Source: Sarcocystis neurona (taxonomy: Eukaryota > Apicomplexa > Conoidasida > Eucoccidiorida > Sarcocystidae). From it: a DNA stretch of 64,000 nt. Positions 11,989 to 24,539 of the stretch are shown here, piece by piece; positions within the stretch are counted from its first letter, which is position 1, and each line of letters opens with the position of its first letter. A model generated the notes under the pieces. That model had not been told where the DNA came from, made no database searches, and was given only the letters and a program-made list of their open reading frames with translations. The stretch spans positions 2,554,588-2,618,587 of the forward strand of contig KL647293.1 in NCBI GenBank assembly GCA_000727475.1, in the 5' to 3' direction. Position numbers and translations under genes: made by a program.

Positions 11989-14900
11989 ATGTACGCCGCT
12001 GAGCCGTTTGCGGAGCTTCGTCGTGGGTCCGGTGTATGGCTCATTTAGGACGGAGGAGAGGCGCATTTCTTTTACTTTTTCAGATTTGAGTCGCACTGCC
12101 CGCACCCCGCACATTTTTAGTGTGTTCCATCAAGAGGGACCTCAGCAGCAGGGAAGCGCTGTCCCGGTTCCTTCAATTGATTTTTTCGCCAGAGGCTCAC
12201 CTCTAGTAGCCCGACTTGACTAAAGGCTGGCGTCCGGTGGACGTGCTTCCAATCGTGATCTACACGCAAACACGAATATAAATGTGTATATTATTGTATA
12301 AACGTGTCCAGGAGAGGCATTCAGTTAGACCTGAACGTGTACGCATCTTTTCACGAATGCATGCTTACGCACACCGAGGGAGTTTTGCTTGCTCTGATGG
12401 GTGCTGCCGAGCCCACGTACGCGCCTGCAGTAGCAATGCAGGTCGCTAGAGGCGCTCGCAGGCGCGACGTAATTCCATTTTCAACAGCAGAAGCAGCGAT
12501 CTCTGTTTCATTTGGCCTCAGTGTTCACTACGCAGGTACAAGCAGTTTTAGTAGCGGATGGACGTAGACGAACCGGCGTCAAATAATTTAGACGTGTGAT
12601 CCATCGGTGCTAAACATGCTTATATGATATATCTATATATACACATGTGTATGTACGTGCATGAACACACATGTGTGTGGGCAACTGTGCAATTGTGTAT
12701 ACATAGGTGTCTTTAGAAGGTACTGTAAACCCGCCACGCTTACGCAACAGTAAAATGATGCGAACACGCAGGCGCTTGCAGCAGGCTTGTATTCACAGGC
12801 CTTCACAGCAGAGTGTAGCTGTGTTTCGGCTATTGGAGAAGGGCCAGAGTTACAGAGGAACATTTACAGGGGCGTGCTAATCTGGCTGCAGCAGCAGCAG
12901 TGGTGCTACCTTCTGCGCAGCAACACATGCGTGGGCACGCTGGAGCAAATGCGTGCAACTGCTTGTGAAAGCACCGACGGCAACAGAACAGCACTCACGC
13001 AGACGTGTTGGTGGGGGAGCGCTCCTATGCAGATGCCGCAGCTGTCCACTATCGCATGGCCGCTGCAGTAGTAGAAGCGCTCTTATCCATGCGCACGCAT
13101 ACGGGCCGGAGCACCTTGAATAGCCTCGGGCCAAGACCTTTCTTTTTACAGAGATACTCAGGGAAAAATTTACTTCACTTCAATATTACTTGCGCAGGCT
13201 ACAGGGGGTTCTTCTGCACGTGCTTGTACACAGAAGAGTAAATACGCACATTTACACCAATGCCACCAGCGGCACATAAGTACCTCCTCAGCGGCAGAAG
13301 AGGTTCTGTCACATTCATACTTTATGTGCGAGTCCGAATCGAGTGTGATGTGAGTTTCACAAGTATAAGTCAGCATTAAGGAAGCCGTAGTGCTTTTAGC
13401 AACGGGGAAGCGATACAGCTACGACGTGCGCGCTTACACACTCGAGGAGACTCACATTTACCGCTACGCGCACACTTCCATGAAAAACGCACGCAATTGC
13501 ATCAGCGAGGAAAGTGGTGGGGCTTGGTCGTGGCTCACTGTGAACACGAAGTAAGTGCTTATTGTAACTGTTTCGTGAAGGCTCTGCTGACCCTGGTGCA
13601 GGTACTGGAGAAACGCAACCGCGTCGACGAGGTCGTCACTTGCATGAAGGGTAGAAACTTCCTTGCAGACGTGAGTCGCCTACTCCACCAGATAAGATAG
13701 TATCTGCGATTTCACGCATACTTGCAGCATCTGCGCGATCTACGCTGCTCGTCTCGGTGGAAAGCTAGGCCTGCTGAGTCTGCGTCTGCACAGAAACGTA
13801 GTAAAGAAAACAGGGTGTTACGGTAACGACGTGACTACCTCCTTCTACGTAGCAGCCCACGTAGTACACACTAAGCCGTAATTATCAGCTCATACATGTG
13901 AAGCGATGTGTGGCAGTGCGGCAGTGTGTTGCTGGAAGCTGTACACGAGAGCGGCAGGAGCCGGATCAGCGCGCCAGCGAGTGCAGCTGTTCCCGCAGAA
14001 TTGAAGGCTAGGCAGCTTTCACCACGAATAATTGACCAGTCTCCAAACCGCACGGCTCGTCACATCATTCCAGCACATACACGTGTACGTATGTGTACAT
14101 ATACACCCCTACGGGCGGGCAGCCTTAGAGCACGAGACGGTATCAGTAGAGGTGTTACTCTGCAGCAGGTGCTAGCCTTGCGGTGGCTGTTGCTGCTCGG
14201 GTCGGCAGTGTAATGTAAGCAGATACTGATGTCAGAGTGAGGGCCAAAATCGGAATATGCAAGAGCACAAGCACAGAAAGATAACGTTCACGAATGTTTA
14301 TATGTATGTCTGTTGATTTACGTACGCATACCGATACAGGCCACATACTCGTAATCAAGCATGTGTCCCTACCTATGTACGTACTGAATAACAGTTCCAA
14401 CGCAAGATTCGACACTGCGACAAGTGCCACTACAAGCGTAAGCGCGAGTACAAGGGCAGTTGCTAATGCGAAGCTAGAATCTTGATGCAGGAGGCCCATA
14501 ATACGAGTACGCGCATACAGCTGTCGCTACGCTGCTTGGACCAGGGTGGGTGCTCCTTCCTGAAACCCTGTGTTCCGCGAACTCCCACGACGACTCTGTT
14601 TGAACGCCTTCTGAAAAGAGAGGTATCTTTAGGAGACTGGGCCTTGACACTGAGCCATGTGAACAGACTAACATGTGTACACGTTTGCGCACACCTGTAT
14701 ATAGATAGTGCTGTTGGAGTATGAGTTGACGCTAAAGCAGCTGCTTTAGCAGCTGCTATGGCCAAAGGTTATCACCTTTTTTACTGCTACTGCAAATAAA
14801 ACACGTGGATCGCTTGCTGATGAGAGATTTAAAGCTTCACCGGTGCTCCCCGCCGATAACTCGAGGCTTCGCGTCAGCTACAAGTATAAGAGAAGCTTTG

Positions 14901-16810
14901 TTGTCGTCCTGGTGAGAAGCGCAAGTGTGTAGCTTTATGTTGTCGCAAACAGAAATTCGATCGGAAGGCATGTACGTTCATCCTTCATAGTAACTGAACA
15001 GTAGTGGTAGTTTAATAAGTGGGACAGAAAATATACAGGAGGGCCTGCATCGTAGCACTATATAGCGCATAAATCACCAAAACACCAGTTCCTTTGTCCA
15101 CTGACTCTGAGGTAGACTTGTTCTTCTCGCTGCCCCTCTCCCTCCTGAGTACTGAACAGCTGCACAGTTCAGGCACCGCAGACTGTCAGGGACAGCTCAG
15201 AGGGTACTTTCAAGCTCCTGTTGCGAACGTCTCTTTGCATGTATATATATGTGTATGGATATGCATACATATGCGAGAATAAGAGAGAGGGGGCGTCGTT
15301 TCTGTGTGGATAGAATTCTCTCATAGTCATGGGATGCTCTCAGCTACAAGCGTCCGTACGGTCCTCTACATGTGTAGGTATGTGTGAGCGGTAATGCTTC
15401 TGTAAATACGCGTGTATATATATATATATATATGCATTTGTACACGTGCTTCTCTCTGCTTGTGGGTAGAACCATGCACGTACATGATTGGCCGTTGCGG
15501 ACATAACGTTTGTCGGCGGCTGCAGACGTGTGTGCGGCAGGCATCCGCCACCTAGAAATGCAACTTTGTATGTATAGGGGTGGGGAGTTATACGGTTCTA
15601 CAGACGCATACACACACGCGTGTGCATATTTATCTACAGAGGAACGCGTATGTAGCGTGTAAGCACACATAGACGGCGAGAAGCAGCTACTCCTACCAGC
15701 CTCCAGCGTACAAAGTTAGTTTACATCCTTTCCATAGTTCAGGCCCCTCCTTCCGTGTTTTTCGCCTTTTGTGTGTAGTGCATACTACAACGGAAAATTC
15801 ACGGAGGCGAACACCTTTCTGTGTGGAGGTTTACACGGAATCTGCCGTAACCTCATTGTACCAATGGAGAAATGGGTCTCCCGCTGGACGCGTATATCCG
15901 GCGTCACTGTCGCCGCGTGTGCTGGCTAGATGCGTCACGTACTGCTGGGTTCGAGGAAGAAGGAGAAGAAAAGGAGATGGACGAGAAATGACATGCTCAC
16001 CTCTGTTGGTATCTTACAGACATGCACTACTCTAAGTAGTACTATATAAATGCGTGCTTCTATGTATTTACACGTAAACAAAATTATATACACATATGTG
16101 CACAGACATACTGCCATGTGTATGCAGCAGCACGTACTGCTGTATACAGGGGAAATGACAGCGAACTGGCAGCGGTAATAATTTGGCAAGCATCCCGTAC
16201 ATTTGGCTCGAGACAGAGGAGCAATTCGCTTACTCGGGCGGCTGAAGGAGTACGTGCTTTCTCAGCGCGGCAAAACGTTGTCTGCCACCTGTTTTCAGTA
16301 AATCACATCTTGGCATATACTAGTCTCACATATGTGGACGTAACATGCCACCACCAGGTAGTACATGAACGTGTGTAAATGTTGTTTGATGATAGACCAC
16401 TATTCATCAAAACGTGCGTTGACGGGCCTCGTACAAATTTGCATGTCTTCGTGAGCTGCGGCCCGGCTTGTGCGGACTCTCAAAATGAATTTGCTTGTTA
16501 TAGACCAAGACGACACGACGTAGAAGTACATTTACTACATACTTCATATCCTTGGTATCTTCACCGGGCGTCTCAATGGGCACTGTTCGAGAGAAGCGAA
16601 AAATGAAGACCATGTTAAGAGACCTGCAGTGTTTCACGTGCCCCTACGCAATCGGCGCTGCCATCGCAACGCTGCGTCGCTGGTGGTACGTACTACACGT
16701 ATCCACATCACGCTGTTGTGCACCGGGGCATATACACATATACACTCACTCGTACACGGCTTTTGACGTGGACGTGTGCCTACCTACAGCTGCGGCGGCT
16801 GCATAGGTAC
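11989..16810 (+). CDS. Unidentified multi-exon gene, helix-rich product (candidate)
   Basis: Not recognised. Several exon-like islands have plus-strand splice signals. A possible start at 11989-12031 (MYAAEPFAELRRGS) joins in phase to an exon from 12084 behind a strong TTTTCAG. Further pieces lie near 12319-12443, 13005-13090 (RSYADAAAVHYRMAAAVVEA, like a TPR helix pair) and 13374-13551 (ends at GTAAGT). Others lie near 13595-13674, 14780-14895 (ends at GTGAGA), 15470-15540 (Cys-rich, CTYMIGRCGHNVC) and 15779-15930 (AYYNGKFTEANTFL). Their helical character suggests a solenoid protein, but intron phases do not all agree and no family could be named. It may be more than one gene. Confidence 0.35.
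14731..14750. repeat. Perfect 20-bp palindrome
   Basis: GCTAAAGCAGCTGCTTTAGC equals its own reverse complement. It lies between exon-like islands of the candidate gene at 12-16.8 kb. Function unknown; it may be chance in CAG/CTG-rich DNA. Confidence 0.6.
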
Positions 16811-17061
16811 GATACCCTATCTTGTATCTTTTAGAGAATACTCTGTAGCGACCCATCTGTATACTCATGTCTGCCTCCGCCGCCAGCGCCTCCCGTCCGG
16901 TTAAGACAAACGCTTCGATAAAGCCGCCGCCGTGACCGCCTCGCTTGTTGAGTCAGGCAGGACCTTAGCAGTAGCAGTGGCACCACCAGTTAATGTATTT
17001 TAAGAGCTTCACAGGTAGCGAGTCACCTGTCACTTGCAGCTTAGGAAGCAGTGAAAACAGA

Positions 17062-20000
17062 TCACTTTCCAGATGCAGCAGGAGAACCAGCGGTTGCTTG
17101 TACTTCACTGGGCGGAGGAGGGGCAGCAGCTGCAGCGCTTCCTTGATTCGCCGCAGGAGAAGCAGCGGCGACAGCTCGTGGAGAAGCCGCCGGAGAAACA
17201 GTTGCGGCAGCTTCTTCTTTAGACGCCTCAGGAGAAGGAACACCAGCAAGTCGATCGTCGGAAGCAGGTTGAACGCCACCCGTGCTACCTTCTTCAAGAT
17301 CTCCCGGAAAGATGTCAGGATAACCTTCTTCATCCCCGAAAGCTTGGGCACCTTCTTCCCCCTCTACAGGAGCGTCCGATTGTTGTTCACGTAGCGAAGG
17401 CGTTTTTCCAGCGCCTTCTTGCAACTCCCTGGCAGGGTTTGCAGGCCCTTCTGGTTCTCCTGGAGCGGTCGTTGCCGAGACGGCTGGTTCTTCCGGTCCA
17501 GCTGCAGCAGGTCCTGGAGTTTGCTGTTCACCTGTTGGGGCAGCAGCAGCCTCCGTAAGCTGCTCTGCCACAGCTGCCTGCGCACTGGCGATTTGAGGCG
17601 TCTGCTGGTCGAACTTTGCAAGCAGTTCATCCACTTCCGCATTCGTAGGCACTGCCACTGTGTCTGTGTCCGGCTTCACTACACTCGTTTCCAGAATCTT
17701 CCTGAGTTACACATTCCTCGGATGTAATTCCCGTGGAGATGAGGCATGAAGTGGCACAACAGTAACACAGCGTTACAAGGCTGGAATCACAAAAAACAAA
17801 CAAGCGTCTCCAGCGGACACGCGCCGGTGTGCACGAAAAACACCTGTGTACTGTTGTCACTACTCTAGACTGGAAGTATTGCACAGGTAACGTATCGATA
17901 CGGTGGACACAATCCTCTTTTATTCACACCGTGCATCTGAGACGTCGCCGACTTAACAACTAACTTTGCTGGTATACGCCGCGGTGCAAGTTTTGGGCTC
18001 CCAGGACTGAAACCAAAAAACGAAAAATTTTTTCTTCAAATCAAACAACGAGTCTACACCACTATATCTCTTCACGAGTGTACGTACTCATCCATATATA
18101 TGTACATATGGATAGATAGATAGGTAGACAGACTGATATAATTGTGCACGAACACCCAGCAGAAGATGAGTAACGTGTAACTCGGGCCAGTCCTGTCCTG
18201 TCTGCACGATTACTGGTACGGAACTCTGACAAAATCTTTATCTGGGCTACCTGCGAGATACCTTAACAGGCACAACCCTGCCGCGCGGACCTTCTGATTT
18301 GAGCACCACACGTGCTCAGATTCTTCTGATCCCTTCCGACTACCCCAAAATCACTCTGATGTTCGTGGCTTTCACCGTTAAGTTCTAGTTATTTGTACGT
18401 TAAAACATCGCCCGTGCTGAGAATTGCGCAGCAATCGATCGTATGAACTTAAATCTCAGTTGTCTCACCTGCAAGCATAGTTGAGCACGCCAGTGCAAAC
18501 TGCTCCGTAAATATATTTGGCTGCACGAGTCCGCGTGTTAGGATCTTCCACAGAAAGAATTTCAGCACGACCTCCACTCCCTGGCAGTGTCTCGGGTTTC
18601 TCTCCAGGTGCTGCCTGCACTGTACAGATTGTAAGATGCACAGGTCTAGGACGTATAATGTGGTCATTTACTAAGAGGAATAGAATCGACGACTATGCCC
18701 ACTGAAGATTGTTGTGCGTATCTCGACCGTAGCTATTGCAGTTGTGTTCTTCCGTCTGGTGTCGGTTTACGAACTGTAAGGTTGTTTAGCACTTGGCGAA
18801 TGCCACAAGCGAAAGCGTTAGCTGCATTGTCCCACGTATCCACACGTCCGTAACATCTCACCTCAGCAGGAGATAGATGCACAGCGTTGTTCTTCTTTGG
18901 GAATATCAACTACACGATTTTAAGTCAATGACGAGAAGAAAGAGTCCACAGGTTCAAACTGTAAAAATCTACACTGAACCTCTTAACGCTTCTCTCCTCG
19001 CATGTCAATAATGTCGACCCTGTCTTCTTCTGTTGGTTTGTTTCTGCCAAACTCTAGGTTATGCTGAGTCTCAAAACTCTCTTCCAAATCGATAAGCGGC
19101 GACCGCTCACAGCTCACCAGGGTAGTCACGATAGTCGGCAATGGCCTCTCCACCGGCGGCAGCAGCTTTACGGTAGTCGGCGGATAGCTCATCATTCAAG
19201 CACAGATTATTATAGACTTGCCATTGTTCTTGGTACGCCAGGCACCACTGGCGCACGGCCTTGAAAGTGCGCGCCCGCATTTCAACAATCTCTCCATTTT
19301 CTAGGATCGCCACGGACTGTCGAAGTACAAACAGCACAAGCATTACAAAGTGTCACACTCTATATAGAACAAACGGTACCGAACATGGGAGGAAGCCAGT
19401 AAGAGACTCATTCTCCAGATGTACAGTTGTATGCATATATCCGTCTACGATGTAAAGGTGTACAGATGTGTTCGTCTATGCAAACGTATTGTCGCACACA
19501 CGTCCAGGGACACCTTCGCACCTCTTCCACTTCAACGGGACTCCCCTGCACAGAAAAACCTCTCGACTACTACGTAAAAGTGTCGACCTTCGCGGATTGT
19601 ATAACGGTGGGTGTTCTGTGCCCCTAGATACGTAGCTGCAGCGTGTCGTGCATGGATTGTCACAGAATAAAGCGATGCACAAGATATTTGTCCTCTCGAC
19701 GCTGCGCAGTAAATGCGCATTCCATTCGTTTTTTCGGTGCGCGTCTCACAGCTTCCATACACTCATTTCACGTGCGTCTCCCACGTGTAGAGGTGTGAGA
19801 GTACGTGAGTGTCACTGCCACCAGTGCACAGCGCAGCAGGTGCTGCGCTGTGTGTTGCTCTACAAGTGTCTCAAGCCTTGGAGACTTTTTTGTGACTCTC
19901 TCAAATAATGCATGCATAACGAATCGTGTCGCCGAAGTGAAGACGCCATGCCCACGGACATAGAACCTTCCAAACACCGAGGCACGACTATACACGACTT

Positions 20001-20729
20001 AACCGGATCCATTTTCCGCAAATCAAACCACAGGAGTCAACGTGAAAGTTGCTTCGCACTCCATTCAAGTTGTACGTAAATTACTCACCGCAAGGACAAA
20101 CGCCTTTGTGTAACCGACACACTCTCTACAGGACGTATAAACCAACAGTGGATGAACACTTCGGCGATTTGCTCTCTCACTATTGCTCTTCATAATAGAT
20201 GTGAGGTTCGGGATCGCAGTTTCTATCGCCCCGTCAAATGTGACGCTCGACACCTATACTTGTCCTTTTTACGCCGTCCTGTAGCACACAGAGCTGGCGC
20301 GGGTCCGACACCAACAATACACGAGTGAACGAGAATGTCTATATGAAAGTGATTGTGTATACTCTACTCAATATGTTTATTGGTGTACGCAGCTACGGGG
20401 GTCGCCAGCAAACATGAGACAATGATCAACCACGTAGCATCTGCTTGTATACTGGTTCTCGGATTTTCCCACTTTCTGCGTGTCTCAAATGCGCCAGTGG
20501 CTCTACTACGTCCTCTTCGCCGATGGATATCCCTGTTTTCCTTTGCTTCAACGTGATTTGAGCCATCCGCGACAATTCTTTAAATGTGCAATATGCTGAC
20601 CGAGCGCTCTGCCGGCGGCTGAAGTTTGGAGTCCGGGGCTGCCTTGAAGCCAACGCGTACAGCTAGGACGCTGAAGCTGCTGGTCAAGAACATGAATAGC
20701 AGTAAGATTGTCAGACTGCATTTCAACAT
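17062..20729 (-). CDS. Secreted Ala/Pro/Glu-rich hypothetical protein, five exons, 407 aa
   Basis: Minus-strand model: exon 1 20729-20661, exon 2 20253-20089, exon 3 19316-19118, exon 4 18619-18469, exon 5 17701-17062. Donors are GTACGC, GTGAGT, GTGAGC and GTGAGA. All phases agree and the sum is 1224 nt. Exon 1 is a clean signal peptide (MLKCSLTILLLFMF..., cleavage near SVLA). The folded part carries several cysteines (TSCREC, QWCLAYQ, NNLCLN, YGAVCTGVLNYAC). Exon 5 holds a short acidic helix (NAEVDELLAKF), then about 170 residues of Ala/Pro/Glu/Ser low complexity ending at a stop, with no GPI-like hydrophobic tail. Signal-peptide exon plus Cys-containing ectodomain recalls coccidian surface or secreted antigens, but I do not see the SAG/CAP signature, so no family is assigned. 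Confidence 0.62.
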
Positions 20730-21690
20730 TGTTGATGTTGCATTATGATTTTCAAGGTAGCAGCCGGAGCTTGTCCCGGAGAAACCTCCCACTACTGGCT
20801 GCAGTTCTATTTCAGAAAAAGACTTTTCTTTTCCCATTCTCACTTTCGCAACAGTCCATAAATCCTCGTGATACTTGCGGACAAGGAAAACGATACGCTG
20901 AACAGACTTTGCCCGCGCCATCGTACGATCCTCGAACTCGACAAAAATGCAGACCTGAACAACACTATGAGCGCAGCCCCCTGCAGGACCAGCAGCATGA
21001 AGTAAAACGTGTTTCATTCTGCGCAACGGAAAAGGCAGTGGATTCCAACGACCGTGCGAGACTTCTACGCTCGTACGTAGTTGCGACCTGCGCATCAACC
21101 ACCCTGCTTTACACGCGCGGGTGAAGCCTTCCGTATCAGTCATTTTTACTGGTTAGGCGGTGGTTTTAAGGCAACGCAATAGCGCATTTCTCTGCTATTA
21201 ATACGGAGAGAAAACTGGAGGTATGTAGCGACTAAAACACCACAAATATGGCTGCGTCTGTAGTTGCGCGGTGGCAGGAGCCCTCGTCCTCGGCAACACA
21301 CCTGAGGGTCCCGAACGCATATCCGGGTCTTCTGTTGCTTTAAAATCCTCTACTGCCTTGCATAGGTTTCTTTCATTGCAGGTGGTAGGATTTTCTGGCT
21401 TTGCTACGTGACACAAGCTGCCACGTGTTCCCGCACAGGCGGTTGTGTGGTGGCACAGGCAATCATAAAGGTCTACTGAACTATTTCGATTACTCCTGCT
21501 CTCGTAACGCATCGTTCACTTATTTTTAGACTCACGCTTCCAATGATTAGTGGTTTACCGCTTCAGACAAGCTACGGATCGTTGACTGTAACTGCGTCTG
21601 CCCGGGAGGATCTTCGCTACGCCATAGCAGGCGCGAGGACAAATGATGATCATGCAGTGTGTGCGTGACTGCAGTTGACCCGGCTTATTG
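20730..21690. other. Repeat-poor spacer between opposite-strand genes, possible 5' exons
   Basis: Lies upstream of both the minus-strand secreted-protein gene and the plus-strand gene that follows. Plus-strand exon-like pieces occur: an ATG at 21248 (MAASVVARWQ) and a frame from 21530 behind TATTTTTAG (LTLPMISGLPLQTSYG). I could not join them in phase to the 22-kb exons. Confidence 0.3.
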
Positions 21691-21693
21691 CAG

Positions 21694-22737
21694 GGTGTTC
21701 GCGGCCTTTTAAAAATTTCCTTCAGCAGCAGAAAATCTTGAACGATAATCTGGATGAATTCAATGTTGGTCGAACGCTGTATCAATTCAACGAAGACCAA
21801 GATGCTGCAGGTGTCTTCCTGTGAAGTCAGCGCGAGCTGACGTGCAGAAGCAGCAGGCGCCCGCCAAATGTAATGACGCGGCGCAGCTTGAATACTGGAG
21901 CCATAAAAATAGAAGAAAGCGCAGAAGACACGTGGCACGTCTACGAATGAAAGACTGCAGGGGAAGATAGGCGGGGCGTACACGGTGTCGTGTGCCTGCC
22001 TACTCATGCGAATACGTATGTATATGCCCAAAGCAGAGTCTTTCTTCTTACAGGTGGGTGCAGCAATATATCGCAACTTTTAACGGAGTGCACTGGATGA
22101 ACGGTCGGGTGGAAACACAGTACGAGGGGGCTCGTGTACCCCATATGTGACGACGGCTTCTGCGTTCCACACGCCCACGTGCCCGTTGTGATACAAAATT
22201 TGTGGATACACCAAAACCGGCACGACTAGCAGAAAGATCGTGGACAACGCAGGGACGCCACAGCAACAATTAGGGAAGTGCGCGTTTCCGGCGGCTCCCA
22301 TACTTCGTGATGTGCGGGATTCGGTTGTACAGGACTTTGTGGAAATGGAAAGTGGCGACAATGTAAACCTAGTGCGTAAGAGGCAAACTTTTTGCAGCCT
22401 GTGAGAAACTTGCTAGAAGGGCGCAGTGGAGCTGTTTGGCTGCGAAGGGAGGACCTTGGAAAGATGTTTTACCGTGCAGACAGGATGGCAAGGCTCTACA
22501 GGTGTGCCTAGGCCCCGCCTGAGTTTATCATCAAATGTGGAAATACCTCGTGTGTAACGTGGCACGTTTTGATAGTTGTGCCTGAAGCATGGTAGTGTCT
22601 GAGCAGCCACGCAGGGAGAGGCTCTTATTGATTGTGGCGAATTTCCGTCAACGTGATGTATTCTTCACAATTGTATTGAAAAAGTTGCTTAGGAGGAAGC
22701 TCTGCTGCATCAGAAAACCTGTCTCATCGAGTATTGA
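21694..22737 (+). CDS. Unidentified multi-exon gene, C-terminal exons resolved
   Basis: The last four exons join in phase: 22054-22146, 22233-22375, 22398-22501 and 22693-22737 (stop TGA). Acceptors include CTTCTTACAG and CTTTTTGCAG; a GTAAGA donor closes the second. They encode about 127 residues: WVQQYIATFNGVHWMNG, then AGTPQQQLGKCAFPAAP, then a Cys-containing stretch (PCEKLARRAQWSCLAAKGG ... LPCRQDGKALQ), ending QKTCLIEY. The cysteine spacing does not match twin Cx9C proteins. Another strong exon lies upstream at 21694-21797 (FKNFLQQQKILNDNLDEFN) behind TTATTGCAG. It may belong to the same gene, but its link needs an unseen exon or donor. Function unknown. Confidence 0.5.
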
Positions 22738-22739
22738 CG

Positions 22740-23580
22740 TTGGGAGACATACGTAGGTTTTTTGCCAGCTGCGTGTGCTATGGAGCCAGCGTGGCAAGCC
22801 ATGTCAATTTAGTAGAGCATATCCTGTGATGGTACCACGCCGAACTTGCTATCGGAAGGTGGCCCTTCCAAGGCTCTCGTGCGATACAATGTTTACCTTG
22901 TCACCTATTACTAGTTTGTCGGATTGACACTGCAGAACTCCCTCAGCAGCCACAAGGTCTCTACTCTGGTAGGGTACGCAAGGCAGAGATTCTTATTTGA
23001 CTTAAATATTCGTATTTAATCGACGTCTCACCCCGTAAAAAGTAAACACAAATGGACACTTGTGGGTCACTTGGAATAGAGTTCGTAGATGTACGCCGAA
23101 GGCTACTGGCCTCTCTGCCGAGGTACACAGGCGGAAATCATTTTCTTTCTGTGCAGCACACGTAACTCTATTTGCTGCTCCCTCGTCCGCAGCACCGTAC
23201 GCTCACTTTTGTTGGTGCAGAGCAACATAAGCCATCTCGTAAGTGTGTCTACGAGTGCAACACTGTCGAGTGTCTGGCACATCAAAGCCTACGAGTCACC
23301 TCAATGCCGACGAAGAGGATGAGGATATAAGTGAGCGACACTACCTTTTTTTCTGCGTATTCGTAAACCACCTGTTCGCCACATTGTGTCGCCTCGTAAG
23401 AGCACTGCAAAAAACGGTCGAATATTTTCAGGCCTTTACAGCATTTGTAATAGTAAGTGTCCCGATATCCGTCCTCTTACAGAGGTGCCAAACATCTGAT
23501 AAACTCACCACTTCGGGGTACCGCCAAGCCACAGTTCATCACTCTACACTTTCGTGAAAACAACGAGACGCTGATGCCCG
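22740..23580. other. Repeat-poor spacer with ambiguous open stretches
   Basis: Short plus-strand frames end at GTAAGT near 23238 and near 23452. An acidic stretch (NADEEDEDIS) lies near 23305, and a possible last exon at 23477-23559. The minus strand is also open at 23103-23285. Neither strand gives a consistent model, and the block adjoins the retroelement relics. Confidence 0.25.
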
Positions 23581-24210
23581 CGACTTTTTCAAGGGACCAC
23601 AAGCTTAATTTATTGTCAATATACTGAGGCACATTCAAGTCCTCGTTCTTCGAAGCATCTACTTTGTACCAACTAGGGAGCTAGAGAACAGCGAGCGACT
23701 TTCACAGTACCCGTTCACCAAGAAAAATTAAACGCACTCCAGCTGCGATATTCTCGGGATCACATTTGCAAACGCTTTCTTTCGCGATATGGTAACCAAG
23801 GCACGGTAACTTGACAGCGTTGCTCTCATGTGATGAGTTTGCAGCGAATACTGATGTCCTCACTGTTTTTCCACGGGTTATCCCTTGCGCGTGGTGCACT
23901 CATGAGGGCATGACTGATATCCACGTTACAAATGTACGAACATTTCCGTGAAGCGCATTTCAAGGTACGTCAGGTGATCCACAAGCACGTTAGCACAGCA
24001 GGAGACACGGTCGAAGAACGTGGGTGACTGCAATATTAGCCGCGAATAAATGATCTGGATCAGCTGTACCGGAATGTATTGCAGAGTGGACAAGCACTTT
24101 TCGTATGCAAACCCGAGTCAACGACACAATTTGTGGTAATGTAAGCTGTGACCTTGCACAAATTGAGTACGTGGAGGAACAATTCAATGCTGGTGGAGTT
24201 TTGCAAGAAG
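23580..24210 (-). mobile_element. Decayed Ty3/gypsy-like reverse transcriptase fragment
   Basis: Read on the minus strand, and allowing frameshifts and stops, landmarks appear in the order of gypsy-type reverse transcriptases. A GTADPDHLF segment near 24070 stands where the G-x-x-N-A-P-x-x-F block belongs. CCANVLVDHLTYLE near 23990 stands at the catalytic Y-x-D-D block, with the aspartates lost. LGYHIAKES then DPENIAAG (23742-23810) match the connection block after the palm. An aromatic stretch ending SLWSLEK near 23595 follows. The catalytic aspartates are missing and stops interrupt it, so it is inactive. Chromovirus-like retrotransposons are known in Eimeria. I give no reconstructed protein. 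Homology is by eye only. Confidence 0.5.
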
Positions 24211-24539
24211 GGTATAAAAGCACAAAGTCACGCGTTCTTGTGTTCTCTGCGCGATACGCTTTTTTTCTCCATACCTGTGAACTAGTGTCTGCCGACACAC
24301 AGTCGCTTGCGTGGAACGTATACTTGGGGGCACACCGTCATCACTGGTCAACTGCATCATCTGAGCTTCTTGCTCAAGTCTTCTTCTGCTAGCGTCGGGT
24401 CGCACCTGAGCAAGGTGGGTCAGAGCAACATGTTTAGCGTGAGAGAAACATGGCTGTCAGCAAGAGTACAGCGTGTACGGGGTGCAATATGACCTCTGTT
24501 AGACGCTTTCGTCGCAAAAAGACTGCACGAGGCCTCAAC

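Noticed and set aside
11989..16810. Identification as an IFT140-type protein
   Set aside because: Only one short segment is reminiscent; exon order and the rest do not confirm it.
16965..17394. Open frames on both strands at the end of the secreted-protein gene
   Set aside because: They are frame shadows of exon 5 of the minus-strand gene; their Leu- or Arg/Ser-rich translations have no other support.
17062..20729. Assignment to the Eimeria SAG surface-antigen family
   Set aside because: Signal-peptide exon and cysteines fit, but the CAP-like signature and C-terminal anchor were not seen.
24105..24392. Plus-strand ORF in the retroelement block
   Set aside because: The minus strand here aligns better with reverse-transcriptase landmarks; the plus frame has no splice or motif support.
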